From Acetobacteraceae bacterium (GTDB lineage: Bacteria > Pseudomonadota > Alphaproteobacteria > Acetobacterales > Acetobacteraceae): a DNA stretch of 64,000 bases. A program made the position numbers and the translations under genes. Where the stretch lies: assembly GCA_027482245.1 (NCBI GenBank), contig JAIXWG010000058.1, positions 124,001 through 188,000 of the forward strand, given 5' to 3'. Under the pieces are notes generated by a model. The model was given only the letters and a program-made list of their open reading frames with translations, did not search any database and was not told the DNA's origin. Positions 8,732 to 16,563 of the stretch are shown one piece after another. How positions within the stretch are numbered: position 1 is the first letter of the stretch; the number at the start of each line of letters is the position of its first letter.

Positions 8732-9957
8732 CCGTTCACGTCATCGGCGCGGGCGTGGCCGGGCTGGCCGCGGCGCTGGCGCTCGCCAAGGCCGGGCGGC
8801 GCGTGGTGGTGCACGAAGCCTCCCCCGGCGCCGGCGGCCGCGCGCGGACGCTGCCGGATGGCACCGACAACGGCACCCATGCGCTGCTCGGCGCCAACCA
8901 GGCCGCGCTCGGCTTCCTGCGGGAGGTCGGTGCGCTGGAGGGGTGGGTGGAGCCGGAGCCCGCGGGGCTGCCGGTGCTGGACCTGGCGGACCATGCGGCG
9001 CGACGCGTGGCGCTGGCGCCGGCAGGGTGGTGGCGCCCGGCGATGCGCCCGGCGGGGCTCGATGCCGGCGGGTTCCTGGCGCTGCTGCGCCTCGCCTTGC
9101 CCGGGCGGGACCGCAGCGTGGCCGCTTCCTTCGCGCGCCATCCCGTGCTGCTGCGCGCGCTGGTGGAGCCGCTGACCGTCGCGGCGCTGAACACGCCGGT
9201 TGGGGAAGCCTCCGCCAGCCTGCTGGGCCTGGTGTTGCGGCGGCTCGGCGCGCCCGGGGCGGCGCGGCTGCTGGTGGCGAACCGCGGCTTGGGGCCGGAC
9301 CTGGTGGCACCGGCGCTGGCGACGATCGGTGCGCATGGCGGCGCCGTGCGCTTCGGGTCCCGCCTGCGCGGCCTGGTGCGCGCGGAAGGCCGCGCCGCGG
9401 CGCTGGATTTCGGGGAGACGGCGCAGCGCCTGGCGCCCGATGACCAGGTGGTGCTGGCGCTGCCGCCGTGGGAGGCGCTGCGCCTTCTGCCGGACCTGCC
9501 CGCGCCGACGACCCACGCCCCCATCCTCAACGTCCATTTCGCGCGGGAAGGGGAGGGGCCGGTGCGCTTCATCGGGCTGCTCGGCGGGCTCGGCCAATGG
9601 GTGCTGGTGCGGCCCTCCGGCGTCTCCGTCACCGTCAGCGCGGCGGATGACAGCGTCGGGCTCTCGGATGCCGAGGCCGCGGACCGCATCTGGCCGGAGG
9701 TGCTGGCCGCCGCCATGGCCTTCCGCCTGCCGGGCGAATGGCCGATCCGCGCCCCCGCCGCCCGCGCCGTGCGGGAACGCCGCGCCACGCCCCGCCACGG
9801 CGTCGGCCCGCGCCCCGCGCCACCCCGCCGGCCCCTGGCCAACCTGGCCCTGGCCGGCGACTGGACATTCTCGAGTCTGCCCGCAACCATCGATGCGGCC
9901 GTGCAGTCCGGCAATGCCGCCGCCGCCGCCCTGCTGCATCCGGGCCCGCGCGCATGA
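8728..9957 (+). CDS. hpnE: Hydroxysqualene dehydroxylase HpnE
   Basis: FAD-dependent enzyme of 409 residues that reduces hydroxysqualene to squalene. The N-terminus shows VIGAGVAGLAAAL (G7-x-G9-x-x-G12) and the E-x-x-P-x-x-G-G-R-A-R motif. The region NTPVGEASASLLGLVLRR matches the HpnE pattern in which a short LN-x-P segment precedes the substrate domain, and a GDWTF motif near the C-terminus closes the FAD site. It overlaps the HpnC-HpnD stop by 4 bp and the aldehyde dehydrogenase start by 4 bp. Squalene-hopene cyclase and other hopanoid genes are absent nearby, so the squalene made here is probably meant for carotenoids. Confidence 0.9.
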   Translation: MTVHVIGAGVAGLAAALALAKAGRRVVVHEASPGAGGRARTLPDGTDNGTHALLGANQAALGFLREVGALEGWVEPEPAGLPVLDLADHAARRVALAPAGWWRPAMRPAGLDAGGFLALLRLALPGRDRSVAASFARHPVLLRALVEPLTVAALNTPVGEASASLLGLVLRRLGAPGAARLLVANRGLGPDLVAPALATIGAHGGAVRFGSRLRGLVRAEGRAAALDFGETAQRLAPDDQVVLALPPWEALRLLPDLPAPTTHAPILNVHFAREGEGPVRFIGLLGGLGQWVLVRPSGVSVTVSAADDSVGLSDAEAADRIWPEVLAAAMAFRLPGEWPIRAPAARAVRERRATPRHGVGPRPAPPRRPLANLALAGDWTFSSLPATIDAAVQSGNAAAAALLHPGPRA

Positions 9958-11300
9958 CGCCCGCTGAAGCGCTGGCGACGCTGCGCGCGGCGGAAGCCCG
10001 CGATGGCCGGATCGAGGTCGGGGCGCGCCGCGAGCTTCTGGCGCGGCTGGCCGATGCGCTGCTGACCCATGCGGAGGCGATCGCCGCGGCGCTCGACGCC
10101 GACTATGGCGGGCGATCGCGGCTGGAGACGCTGCTGGCCGACGTGCTCTGCGCCGTCGACGCCGCGCGCTACTCCCGCCGTCACCTCCGGTCCTGGGCGA
10201 AGCCCCGGCGCGTCGCCGTGCCCTATCCCTTCTGGCCGACGCGGGCGTGGGAGGAGCCGGTGCCCAAGGGCATCATCGGCATCATGGCGCCCTGGAACTA
10301 CCCGGTGCAGCTGGCCCTGGTGCCCGTCGTGGACGCCATCGCCGCCGGCAACCGCGTGGCGGTCAAGCCGAGCGAGGGCACTCCCCGCTGCGCCGCCCTG
10401 ATCGCCCAGGTACTGGAGGAGGCGCTGGGCCCCGCCATCGCCGCCACCGTCCAGGGCGGGCCGGATGTCGCCGCCGATTTCGCCGCCCAGCCCTGGGACC
10501 ATCTGGTCTTCACCGGCGGCACCATGACGGGGCGCAAGGTGGCGGAAGCCGCGGCGCGCAACCTGGTGCCCGTGACGCTGGAACTCGGCGGCAAATGCCC
10601 GGCCCTGGTGCTGCCGGGCGCCGACCTCGCCCAGGCCGCGCGGGACATCCTGGTGGGCAAGGCGGTGAATGCCGGCCAGACCTGCGTGGCGCCCGACACG
10701 GTGCTGCTGGTCGGCCACGCGGTGGAAGCCTTTGCCGAGGCCTGTCGCGCCAGCGGCATCGGCCTGCCGGAGACCGCGCTGGCGAATGACGCCCAGGCCG
10801 CGCGGCTGGACCGCCTGGTGGAAGGCACGCGGCTGGAGAAGCTGGCACCCGATGCCAGCCCCCGCCACCGCGCCCTGGCGCTGGCCTTTCCGGCACCCGG
10901 CCACCCGCTGCTGGAGGAGGAAGTCTTCGGGCCGATCCTGCCCGTGCTGGCCCTGCCGGACCTGCCTTCCGCCATCGCCTGGGTCACCGCCCGGCCATCC
11001 CCCCTGGCCGTCTACCTGTTCGGCGCGATAAGCGATGAAACAGCCCTGGTTGCACAATCGGTTCGTTGCGGTGCCCTCGTGCAGGACCGGGCGGTGGAAT
11101 ACGCGGCCTTCCCGGCGCTGGGCTTCGGGGGCACGGGTCATTCCGGAACTGGACGGTATAAAGGATTCGCGGGATTTGTCGCATTTTCAACAATTCGCGC
11201 GCGGGTTGTTCACGGGAAATGGAGTCTTTCCCGTATCTTCGATGTCCCGAGAAAAAAATTCGCTCCGGGGTTGATCGAGAGGCTGGTAAGGAAGCGTTAA
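9954..11300 (+). CDS. Aldehyde dehydrogenase, probable diapocarotenal dehydrogenase
   Basis: NAD(P)-dependent aldehyde dehydrogenase of 448 residues. The cofactor-site motif IMAPWNYP, the general base E210 in LELGGKCP and the nucleophile C244 in NAGQTCVAPD are all present, spaced 34 residues apart as in the family. The protein resembles the coniferyl-aldehyde and long-chain fatty-aldehyde branch, the same branch as AldH of staphyloxanthin synthesis. As the last gene of the cluster it likely oxidises a C30 carotenoid aldehyde to the acid that is then glycosylated. The last 270 bp are clearly less GC-rich than the rest of the gene. The start is the ATG that overlaps the HpnE stop as ATGA; an open frame further upstream lies inside hpnE. 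Confidence 0.88.
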   Translation: MTPAEALATLRAAEARDGRIEVGARRELLARLADALLTHAEAIAAALDADYGGRSRLETLLADVLCAVDAARYSRRHLRSWAKPRRVAVPYPFWPTRAWEEPVPKGIIGIMAPWNYPVQLALVPVVDAIAAGNRVAVKPSEGTPRCAALIAQVLEEALGPAIAATVQGGPDVAADFAAQPWDHLVFTGGTMTGRKVAEAAARNLVPVTLELGGKCPALVLPGADLAQAARDILVGKAVNAGQTCVAPDTVLLVGHAVEAFAEACRASGIGLPETALANDAQAARLDRLVEGTRLEKLAPDASPRHRALALAFPAPGHPLLEEEVFGPILPVLALPDLPSAIAWVTARPSPLAVYLFGAISDETALVAQSVRCGALVQDRAVEYAAFPALGFGGTGHSGTGRYKGFAGFVAFSTIRARVVHGKWSLSRIFDVPRKKFAPGLIERLVRKR

Positions 11301-11318
11301 CGCTGGCAGCTTCCCGCC

Positions 11319-11957
11319 ATGATCGTATCCGGCGAGCCTGACGCGCCCATCCACACGCAAAGGCTGCGTTTGCGTCTTCCCCAGCCCGATGATGCGCAGG
11401 AACTCGCCGCGCTGATGGCGCCGGAGGTCAGCGCGCGGCTCGCCTCCTGGCCCGCCAACCTGGCGCCGGACATCGCTGCGCAGCGGCTGACGGAGGCACG
11501 CGGCGCGGCCCTCGATGGCCGGGCCCTGCCGCTGGTGATCGAACGCCGCGACGACCGCGTGCTGGTCGGCTGGATCGGCGCGACGCGGGCGGAAGCCAAT
11601 CCCCGCTGCGCGATCCTGACCTACTGGCTGGGCTGCCAGCATCACGGCCAGGGCTACATGCGGGAAGCCGCGCCGGCGGCCCTGGCGGCGATCTTCACGC
11701 GCCTCGACGTGGCGGAGGTGCGCGCCGCGGTGCAGTGCGACAACGACGCCTCCCGCGCCGTGCTCCAGGGTCTCGGCCTGCACAAGATGGAGCTCGGCCG
11801 CATCTGGTGCAGCGCGCGCGGGCGGGAGGAGACCTGCGAGTGGTGGGCGGTCACGCGACCAGCGGAGGCACCCGCTTCTGCCGAGGTCGGCATCACCCTC
11901 GACGTCCCCGCCCTGCTGTCCCCGATGCCGGTGCCCCTGCAGGTCGCCGCGCCGTAG
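11319..11957 (+). CDS. GNAT-family N-acetyltransferase (RimJ/RimL type)
   Basis: Acetyl-CoA-dependent acetyltransferase of 212 residues. The RimJ/RimL-type opening HTQRLRLRLPQPDDAQELAAL is clear, followed by the central beta strands and the acetyl-CoA loop GCQHHGQGYMREA (Q-x-x-G-x-G/A region), then the usual NDASRAVLQGLGL motif. The acceptor, an N-terminal amine or a small molecule, cannot be read from sequence. A proline/alanine-rich tail of about 30 residues follows the domain. It starts 18 bp after the aldehyde dehydrogenase stop, so it may be read through from the carotenoid transcript, but no functional link is evident. Confidence 0.85.
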   Translation: MIVSGEPDAPIHTQRLRLRLPQPDDAQELAALMAPEVSARLASWPANLAPDIAAQRLTEARGAALDGRALPLVIERRDDRVLVGWIGATRAEANPRCAILTYWLGCQHHGQGYMREAAPAALAAIFTRLDVAEVRAAVQCDNDASRAVLQGLGLHKMELGRIWCSARGREETCEWWAVTRPAEAPASAEVGITLDVPALLSPMPVPLQVAAP

Positions 11958-12004
11958 CAGGCGCCCTGGCGGGCCGCGCACGGCGCCGCCATAATCGACC
12001 CCGC

Positions 12005-12086
12005 GCGGGCGTGCCGGAACGGTAGACGGAAGGGTCTTAAAAACCCTCGGCCCTTGGCCATGCGGGTTCGATCCCCGCCGCCCGCA
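12005..12086 (+). tRNA. tRNA-Leu (anticodon UAA)
   Basis: A complete cloverleaf can be folded. Acceptor arms GCGGGCG and CGCCCGC pair fully with discriminator A. The anticodon stem AGGGT/ACCCT encloses loop CTTAAAA with anticodon TAA at 12038-12040. A 14-nt variable region with a small stem marks a class II tRNA, and the T arm is GCGGG-TTCGATC-CCCGC. CCA is not encoded. UUA is a very rare codon at this GC content. No duplicated 3' end of this tRNA or integrase gene is seen in the window, so there is no sign of an integrated element here. Confidence 0.95.
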
Positions 12087-12420
12087 TAAATGCGGTGCCC
12101 TCAGGCGCCGGGCGGCCCCTTCGGGGCCTTGGCTCGCCGGACTGCCGGCGGGCCGCATTCGCGGCCTCGGCGCGCCAAATGCGCGCCGGCTTTTGCCCTC
12201 AGACGGCGGGCGCGACCTCCGGCCGCTTGCCTTCGCGCCCTGCACGGTCTGCGCGGACCGCAAGGTTGGCCCGGGCGCGGGCCGCGTTCGCGGCCTCGGC
12301 GCGCCGGGCGCGCCGCTGTTTCCGCTGGGGAGGACGCTCTCGTCCCCTGCAGCGTCAGGTGGAGCGTGACGCGCCGGGGTTTCCCGTGCCTGGGCCGTGC
12401 TCGTTCGGCGTCGCGCGGCC
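12087..12420. repeat. Noncoding region with a 25-bp direct repeat
   Basis: Gene-free stretch between the tRNA and the end of the leftward methyltransferase gene. Two 25-bp copies differing at one base lie at 12152-12176 and 12281-12305, each containing GCGGCCTCGGCGCGCC followed by a short GC palindrome. Open frames here are compositional and resemble no protein known to me. The region may be terminator or repeat debris at the end of the leftward operon. Confidence 0.55.
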
Positions 12421-13332
12421 CTACCCCAGCCTCGCGAAGGTCAGCTCGTGCTTGTTGTGGGCGCTGTGGAAGACGACCGCGCCGGGAATGGCGGCGAAGG
12501 CCTCGGCGGCGTCGTGGTCGGTCTCGCCCTGGAACTTGATGGTGCAGACCAGGTTGCGCGCCGCATCGGCCTCGATCCAGCGGCGCACCAGCGCCAGCAG
12601 CCGCGCGGGGTAGCAGATGACGTCGCTGAACAGCCAATCGACCTTCTGCTCCGTCCGCGGGTCGAGCCCGAAGGCGCTCTCGGCCCGCACCGTCACGCCG
12701 CGCATCCCGGCGACGCCCGGGTCCATCGCCGCCTTGTCCACGGCGGCCACCTGCGCGCCGAGCTTCGCCAGCACCCAGGTCCAGCCCCCCGGCGCGGCGC
12801 CGAGGTCGAGGCACCGGTCGCCCGGGCCCGGATACCGGCCGAGCCTGGTCAATGCCTCCCACAGCTTGAGGTAGGCGCGCGACGGCGGGCCCTCCTTGTC
12901 CTCGACGAAGGCGACCTCCCCATTCACGAAGGGGCTGGTCTTGGTGGGGGAGGCCAGCATCCGGTCCGGCGCCAGCAGCGTCCAGGCGCCGAGATGCCCG
13001 GTCGGCGCCGGATCGGGGAAGGCCAGCGGCCGCGCCTTCACCGGCGGCAGGCGTTCGGTGATCAGCGCGCTGCGGCGGTGATGCTCCGCCGCGTAGCAGG
13101 CCCAGTTGCGCTGGAGGGTCCGCAGCGCGTCGGCGCCCGCCTTGACGGAGGGCACGGCGATCTCCGCCGGCGCGGTCCAGCATTCCAGCGCCCAGGCGGC
13201 ATGCGCCGGCGGGTCGGGGGAGAGGGCGAGGCGGCCATGCCAGGCGGTCACGCGCCGGCGGGCGCGGCGCAACTCCTCGGCCAGCTCCGCCTCGAACCCC
13301 TCGGCGGCCAGGTAGGCGCTGCCAATGCTCAC
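12421..13332 (-). CDS. RlmM-like SAM-dependent 2'-O-methyltransferase (FtsJ fold)
   Basis: Rossmann-fold RNA methyltransferase of 303 residues. The SAM site is CLDLGAAPGGWTWVLAKLG, and D-K (AAVDKAAM), WLFSDV and CTIKFQ provide the other members of the K-D-K-E set of FtsJ enzymes. The overall pattern, including the CYAAEHHRR region and the NKHELTF ending, resembles RlmM, which methylates C2498 of 23S rRNA. It is about 60 residues shorter than E. coli RlmM and the N-terminal THUMP-like part seems reduced. The start is a GTG giving a short RlmM-like N-terminus. It lies 10 bp after the DUF423 gene and is the last gene of a leftward group. Confidence 0.8.
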   Translation of the reverse strand: MSIGSAYLAAEGFEAELAEELRRARRRVTAWHGRLALSPDPPAHAAWALECWTAPAEIAVPSVKAGADALRTLQRNWACYAAEHHRRSALITERLPPVKARPLAFPDPAPTGHLGAWTLLAPDRMLASPTKTSPFVNGEVAFVEDKEGPPSRAYLKLWEALTRLGRYPGPGDRCLDLGAAPGGWTWVLAKLGAQVAAVDKAAMDPGVAGMRGVTVRAESAFGLDPRTEQKVDWLFSDVICYPARLLALVRRWIEADAARNLVCTIKFQGETDHDAAEAFAAIPGAVVFHSAHNKHELTFARLG

Positions 13333-13342
13333 TGGAAAAGCG

Positions 13343-13705
13343 TCACTTCTGCGGCGCCAGCGCGGCCGCCGCGGCCAGGATGCCCCAGCCCACCAGCAGC
13401 ACCGTGCCGCCCAGCGGCGTGATGAGGCCGAGCGAGGTGTCCGTCAGCGCCCGCAGATAGACGCCCCCGCAGAAGGCGATGGTCCCTGCCGCGAAGCAGC
13501 CTGCCGCCACATGCACCAGCGGCCCGCGCCGCCGTTCCGCCAACAGCCCCGCGCCCAGCAGCGCCAGCGCGTGCCAAGCCTGGAGCGAGGCGCCCGTCGT
13601 CGCCAGCGCAGCCTTTTCCGGTGCCAGGCCATGCGACGCATAGGCCGCCATCGCCACCGCGATGAGGCCCGACAGCGCCCCGAATACCATCCAGATCCGT
13701 GCCAT
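13343..13705 (-). CDS. DUF423 small membrane protein
   Basis: Integral membrane protein of 120 residues with four hydrophobic helices. The family's MVFGALSGLIAVAMAAYASHGL opening is recognisable across residues 6-27, with GCFAAGTIAFCGGVYLRAL and ITPLGGTVLLVGWG in the second half. DUF423 proteins (YgdD-like) have no settled function. The ATG chosen gives the usual family N-terminus; the frame continues upstream only through the palindromic repeat. It is often found beside rRNA methyltransferase genes (RlmM next to YgdD in enterobacteria), and the same pairing is kept here, which supports both calls. Confidence 0.87.
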   Translation of the reverse strand: MARIWMVFGALSGLIAVAMAAYASHGLAPEKAALATTGASLQAWHALALLGAGLLAERRRGPLVHVAAGCFAAGTIAFCGGVYLRALTDTSLGLITPLGGTVLLVGWGILAAAAALAPQK

Positions 13706-13741
13706 GCCCTGGATCAACGCCTTCTGCCCGCGGTGGGATGA

Positions 13742-13829
13742 CCCCCACCCCGACCCTCCCCCGCAAGCGCGGGGGAGGGGGCGCCCCGGCTCCCTCCCCC
13801 GCGCTTGCGGGGGAGGGTCGGGGTGGGGG
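13742..13829. repeat. Paired 38-bp palindromic repeat (inverted pair)
   Basis: Two copies of a 38-bp unit face each other as a perfect inverted repeat (13742-13779 and 13792-13829) around a 12-nt spacer. Each copy has an internal 11-bp hairpin, CCCTCCCCCGC/GCGGGGGAGGG with a 4-nt loop, plus a tail of the type TCGGGGTGGGGG. The same unit occurs at 25535-25572 and 52593-52690. The arrangement is like a REP/BIME element. It lies between endonuclease V and DUF423 genes. Confidence 0.9.
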
Positions 13830-13853
13830 AAGGCGGCATCCGTGAACGGCCCT

Positions 13854-14471
13854 CTACAAGCTGGCCGCCGCCGCCGCCAGCCGCACCCGCGCGGCCTCCT
13901 CATGCGCCAGGCGCGTCGGCTCCGGCAGGCGCCGGCCGCGCAGCGTCCGCTCCACCCAGGCCAGCGCCGTGTCCAGCGACACGCGATGCCCGATCGAGAT
14001 GTAGAGCGGGTTGGCCCCCCGCCGCGTCCGCAGCGCCATGCCGAGCAGCCTTCCCTTCCAGACCAGCGGCGCCCGCGCGCCGGGCACATCGGGAAGGTCG
14101 CCCTCCACCGTGCCACGCAGCACGGATTTCGCGACGCCGATCGTCGGCACGTCCAGCACCACGCCGAGATGGCTGGCCACGCCGAGCCCCTTCGGGTGCG
14201 CGATCCCGTGCCCATCGACGAAGATCAGATCCGGCTTCACCGGCAGCTGCGCGAAGGCCCGCGCCAGCACCGGCACCTCCCGGAAGCCGAGCAGCCCCGG
14301 GATGTAGGGCAGGCCGCCCGACCGGCTGGCGCCACCGGCGCCGATCGGCGCCAGCGTTGCGACGTCGATCGCCACCATCGCCGCATGCACCGTCCGCGTC
14401 GGGTCGAAGCGCAGCGCGGAGGCATCGGCGCCGCCCAGCACGCGCACCTCGTCCAGCGCATCCTCGGTCAC
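13854..14471 (-). CDS. nfi: Endonuclease V (deoxyinosine repair)
   Basis: DNA-repair nuclease that cuts near deoxyinosine. The 205 residues carry the family's YIPGLLGFREVPV, the DGHGIAHPKGLGVASHLGV metal-site block, the IGVAKS element and the late ISIGHRVSLDTAL segment. The first catalytic Asp is in GGADAS, equivalent to G-V-D-V-S. The GTG given here is the first standard start, but the frame stays open about 28 codons upstream and encodes a family-like EAIRLQPELAARV helix that has no ATG, GTG or TTG ahead of it. The true start may therefore be non-standard, or this helix may be lost. It sits in a leftward group after the FAH-family gene. Confidence 0.85.
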   Translation of the reverse strand: MTEDALDEVRVLGGADASALRFDPTRTVHAAMVAIDVATLAPIGAGGASRSGGLPYIPGLLGFREVPVLARAFAQLPVKPDLIFVDGHGIAHPKGLGVASHLGVVLDVPTIGVAKSVLRGTVEGDLPDVPGARAPLVWKGRLLGMALRTRRGANPLYISIGHRVSLDTALAWVERTLRGRRLPEPTRLAHEEAARVRLAAAAASL

Positions 14472-14551
14472 GACGCGCGCGGCAAGCTCCGGCTGCAGCC
14501 GGATGGCCTCCGCGGCGGTCGCGACCTCAGGTGCTAGGATGGCGATCTCCC

Positions 14552-15445
14552 TCAGGCTTCTCCGGGCGCCACGATGTGGGTGGTGATCTCCATCACGCCC
14601 TCCAGCCCCGCGACGCAGACATCGCCGGGCCTCAGGTAGAGTTCCGCCGCGTTGGGCTGGCCGATCGCCGTGCCACGCGGCGCGCCGGTCGCGATCACGT
14701 CCCCGGCCTCGAAGGGCATGAAGCGGGAGAAATGGGCGATGATGCCCTCGATCCGGTAGATGTATTCGTCCGTGTTCACGCGCAGCCGCTGCTGGCCGTT
14801 GACGACGCAGGTCAGCCAGAGGTCGTAGGGATCCGCGATCTCCGCCAGCGGCACCGCATAGGGGCCGACCGGGGTGAAGCCCGGCATGTTCTTCGAGACC
14901 CAGAACTTGGTGCCGAGCTGCACTTCCTGCTTCTGGATCTCCCGCGCGGTCAGGTCGTTCAGCACGGTGACGGCGCCCACATACTCGCGCGCACGCTCAC
15001 GCGGCACCTGGAAAGCGCGCTTCGTGACGATGAAGGCGAGCTCCGGCTCATAGTCGAAGGTCGTGATGCCCTCCGGCCGCGCCACGCGCGCGCCGTCGCC
15101 GACCAGCGTCTCCGTCAGCTTCACGAAGCTCGTCGGCTCCTTCGGATCCTCCAGCAGCATGCCCTTCGCCGCGAGTTCCGCGCGGTGGACCTTGCTGTTC
15201 TTGCCGACGCAGAAGATCTTTCCTGGATTGGTGATGGGCGGCAGCACGTGGCAGGACGCCAGCGGCAGCGCGACCTTCGCGGAATCGATGATCGCGCGCA
15301 GCTCCGCCACCGGCAGCGCCAGCGCGCGCAGCATGTCCCAGTCGCCGCCGAGCGCCGCCGTCAGGTCCAGCATCGTCTCGCCGCGCACCGCGCCAAGGCG
15401 CGGCCGCACATCGCCGCGGGAGAGGAAAGTCGCCAGTCGGATCAT
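14552..15445 (-). CDS. Fumarylacetoacetate hydrolase-family enzyme
   Basis: FAH-fold metal-dependent enzyme of 297 residues, usually a hydrolase, hydratase or decarboxylase of 2-oxo acids from aromatic or sugar-acid catabolism. The metal ligands are visible in DYEPELAFIV (E-x-E) and NDLTAREIQ (Asp), with the active-site region FCVGKNSKVHRAEL before them and GDVIATGAPRGTAIGQ near the end. A specific substrate cannot be assigned. Its start is 10 bp after the stop of a Bug-type solute-binding protein gene, suggesting that the imported organic acid is processed here or that both belong to one degradative unit. Confidence 0.87.
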   Translation of the reverse strand: MIRLATFLSRGDVRPRLGAVRGETMLDLTAALGGDWDMLRALALPVAELRAIIDSAKVALPLASCHVLPPITNPGKIFCVGKNSKVHRAELAAKGMLLEDPKEPTSFVKLTETLVGDGARVARPEGITTFDYEPELAFIVTKRAFQVPRERAREYVGAVTVLNDLTAREIQKQEVQLGTKFWVSKNMPGFTPVGPYAVPLAEIADPYDLWLTCVVNGQQRLRVNTDEYIYRIEGIIAHFSRFMPFEAGDVIATGAPRGTAIGQPNAAELYLRPGDVCVAGLEGVMEITTHIVAPGEA

Positions 15446-15455
15446 GGAAGAAGGC

Positions 15456-16433
15456 CTATTCCAGGGTGATGTTGCGGTCGCGGACCACGCGCTGCCATTT
15501 CGCGATGTCCTGGTCGATGTAGGCGGCGAAGGCGTCGGGCGTCATCGGCTCCGGCTCCGCGCCCAGCGTCGCCATGCGCTCCTTCGTGGAGGTCAGCGAC
15601 AGCGCGCGCGAGGCTTCCTGCGCGATGCGCTGCGTGATGGTGGCGGGCACGCCCTTCGGCGCGAACAGCCCGAACCAGCCGACCGCCGCATAGCCCGGCA
15701 GCCCCGTCGCACTCGCCGCCGGCACGCCGGGCAGCAGCGCGGTCGGGCGTTCCGACGTCACGGCCAGGTTCACCACCTGGTTGGCGGCGACCGCGGCGGC
15801 GACGGTCTGGGGCGGCGCGAACATCAGGTGGATGCGCCCCGCGACGAGGTCCGTCAGCGCGGGTCCGGTGCCGCGATAGGGCACGTGCAGCATCTCGATC
15901 CCCGCCATGGAGGCGAAGAGTTCGGCGGCCAGGTGGCTCGCGGCGCCGGTGCCGCTGCTGCCGAAGGTGAAGTGGCCGGGCCGCGCCTTGGCGAGCGCGA
16001 TCAGCTCACCCACGTTGCGCGCGCCGACGCCGGGATGCATGGCGATGACATAGGCGGGTGCGGCGATCAGCGTGACGGGCGTCAACTCGTCCCGCACCGC
16101 GAAGGGCCTGTCTCCGCCCGGGCCCGCGAGCCCCATGATGCCGCCGGTCGAGGTCACCATCAGCGTGTGGCCATCGGGCTGCGCGCGCTGCACCAGCTGC
16201 AGCCCGATCCGCCCCGCGCCGCCGCCGCGATTCTCGACGACGACGCTCTGCCGCCAGCTCTCCTGGAAATGCTGGCCAAGGATGCGCGCCAGCACATCCG
16301 TGCCGCCGCCCGGCGGGAAGGGCACCACGATGGTGACGGTGCGGGTCGGGAAGGCCGCGTCCTGCGCGCGGGCGAGCCCCGGCAAGGCCAGGCCCGTGCC
16401 AAGCGTGGCCAGCAGCGTCCTGCGCGTCGTCAT
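15456..16433 (-). CDS. Bug/TctC-family tripartite tricarboxylate transporter binding protein (orphan)
   Basis: Periplasmic solute receptor of about 325 residues. An export signal with twin arginines (MTTRRTLLATLGTGLALPGLARA) lies at the N-terminus. The family motifs follow: TIVVPFPPGGGTDVLAR, VVENRGGGAGRIGLQ, then HVPYRGTGPALTDLVAGRIHLMF and a PGVPAASATGLPGY block. Proteins of this type bind carboxylates for TctAB permeases. No permease gene is adjacent, which is common for this expanded family. The start is placed at the ATG preceded by GAGGAAAG; a longer frame of 12 more codons would spoil the signal peptide. Confidence 0.9.
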   Translation of the reverse strand: MTTRRTLLATLGTGLALPGLARAQDAAFPTRTVTIVVPFPPGGGTDVLARILGQHFQESWRQSVVVENRGGGAGRIGLQLVQRAQPDGHTLMVTSTGGIMGLAGPGGDRPFAVRDELTPVTLIAAPAYVIAMHPGVGARNVGELIALAKARPGHFTFGSSGTGAASHLAAELFASMAGIEMLHVPYRGTGPALTDLVAGRIHLMFAPPQTVAAAVAANQVVNLAVTSERPTALLPGVPAASATGLPGYAAVGWFGLFAPKGVPATITQRIAQEASRALSLTSTKERMATLGAEPEPMTPDAFAAYIDQDIAKWQRVVRDRNITLE

Positions 16434-16563
16434 CAATCTTTCCTCCTCGGCGGGATAATCTCTTGGCATGGGCCAGGGGGACGGCCAAGGGGGGGCGGGC
16501 CAAGGGGGTGACGCCCCTCCGGGCCCGCCCTACAACTTCCAGGCCTCGGAGGAGAACCCCGCC

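Noticed and set aside
12005-12420. Genomic island or attachment site at tRNA-Leu
   Set aside because: No integrase, no second copy of the tRNA 3' end and no composition change beyond the gap; flanking genes are ordinary housekeeping.
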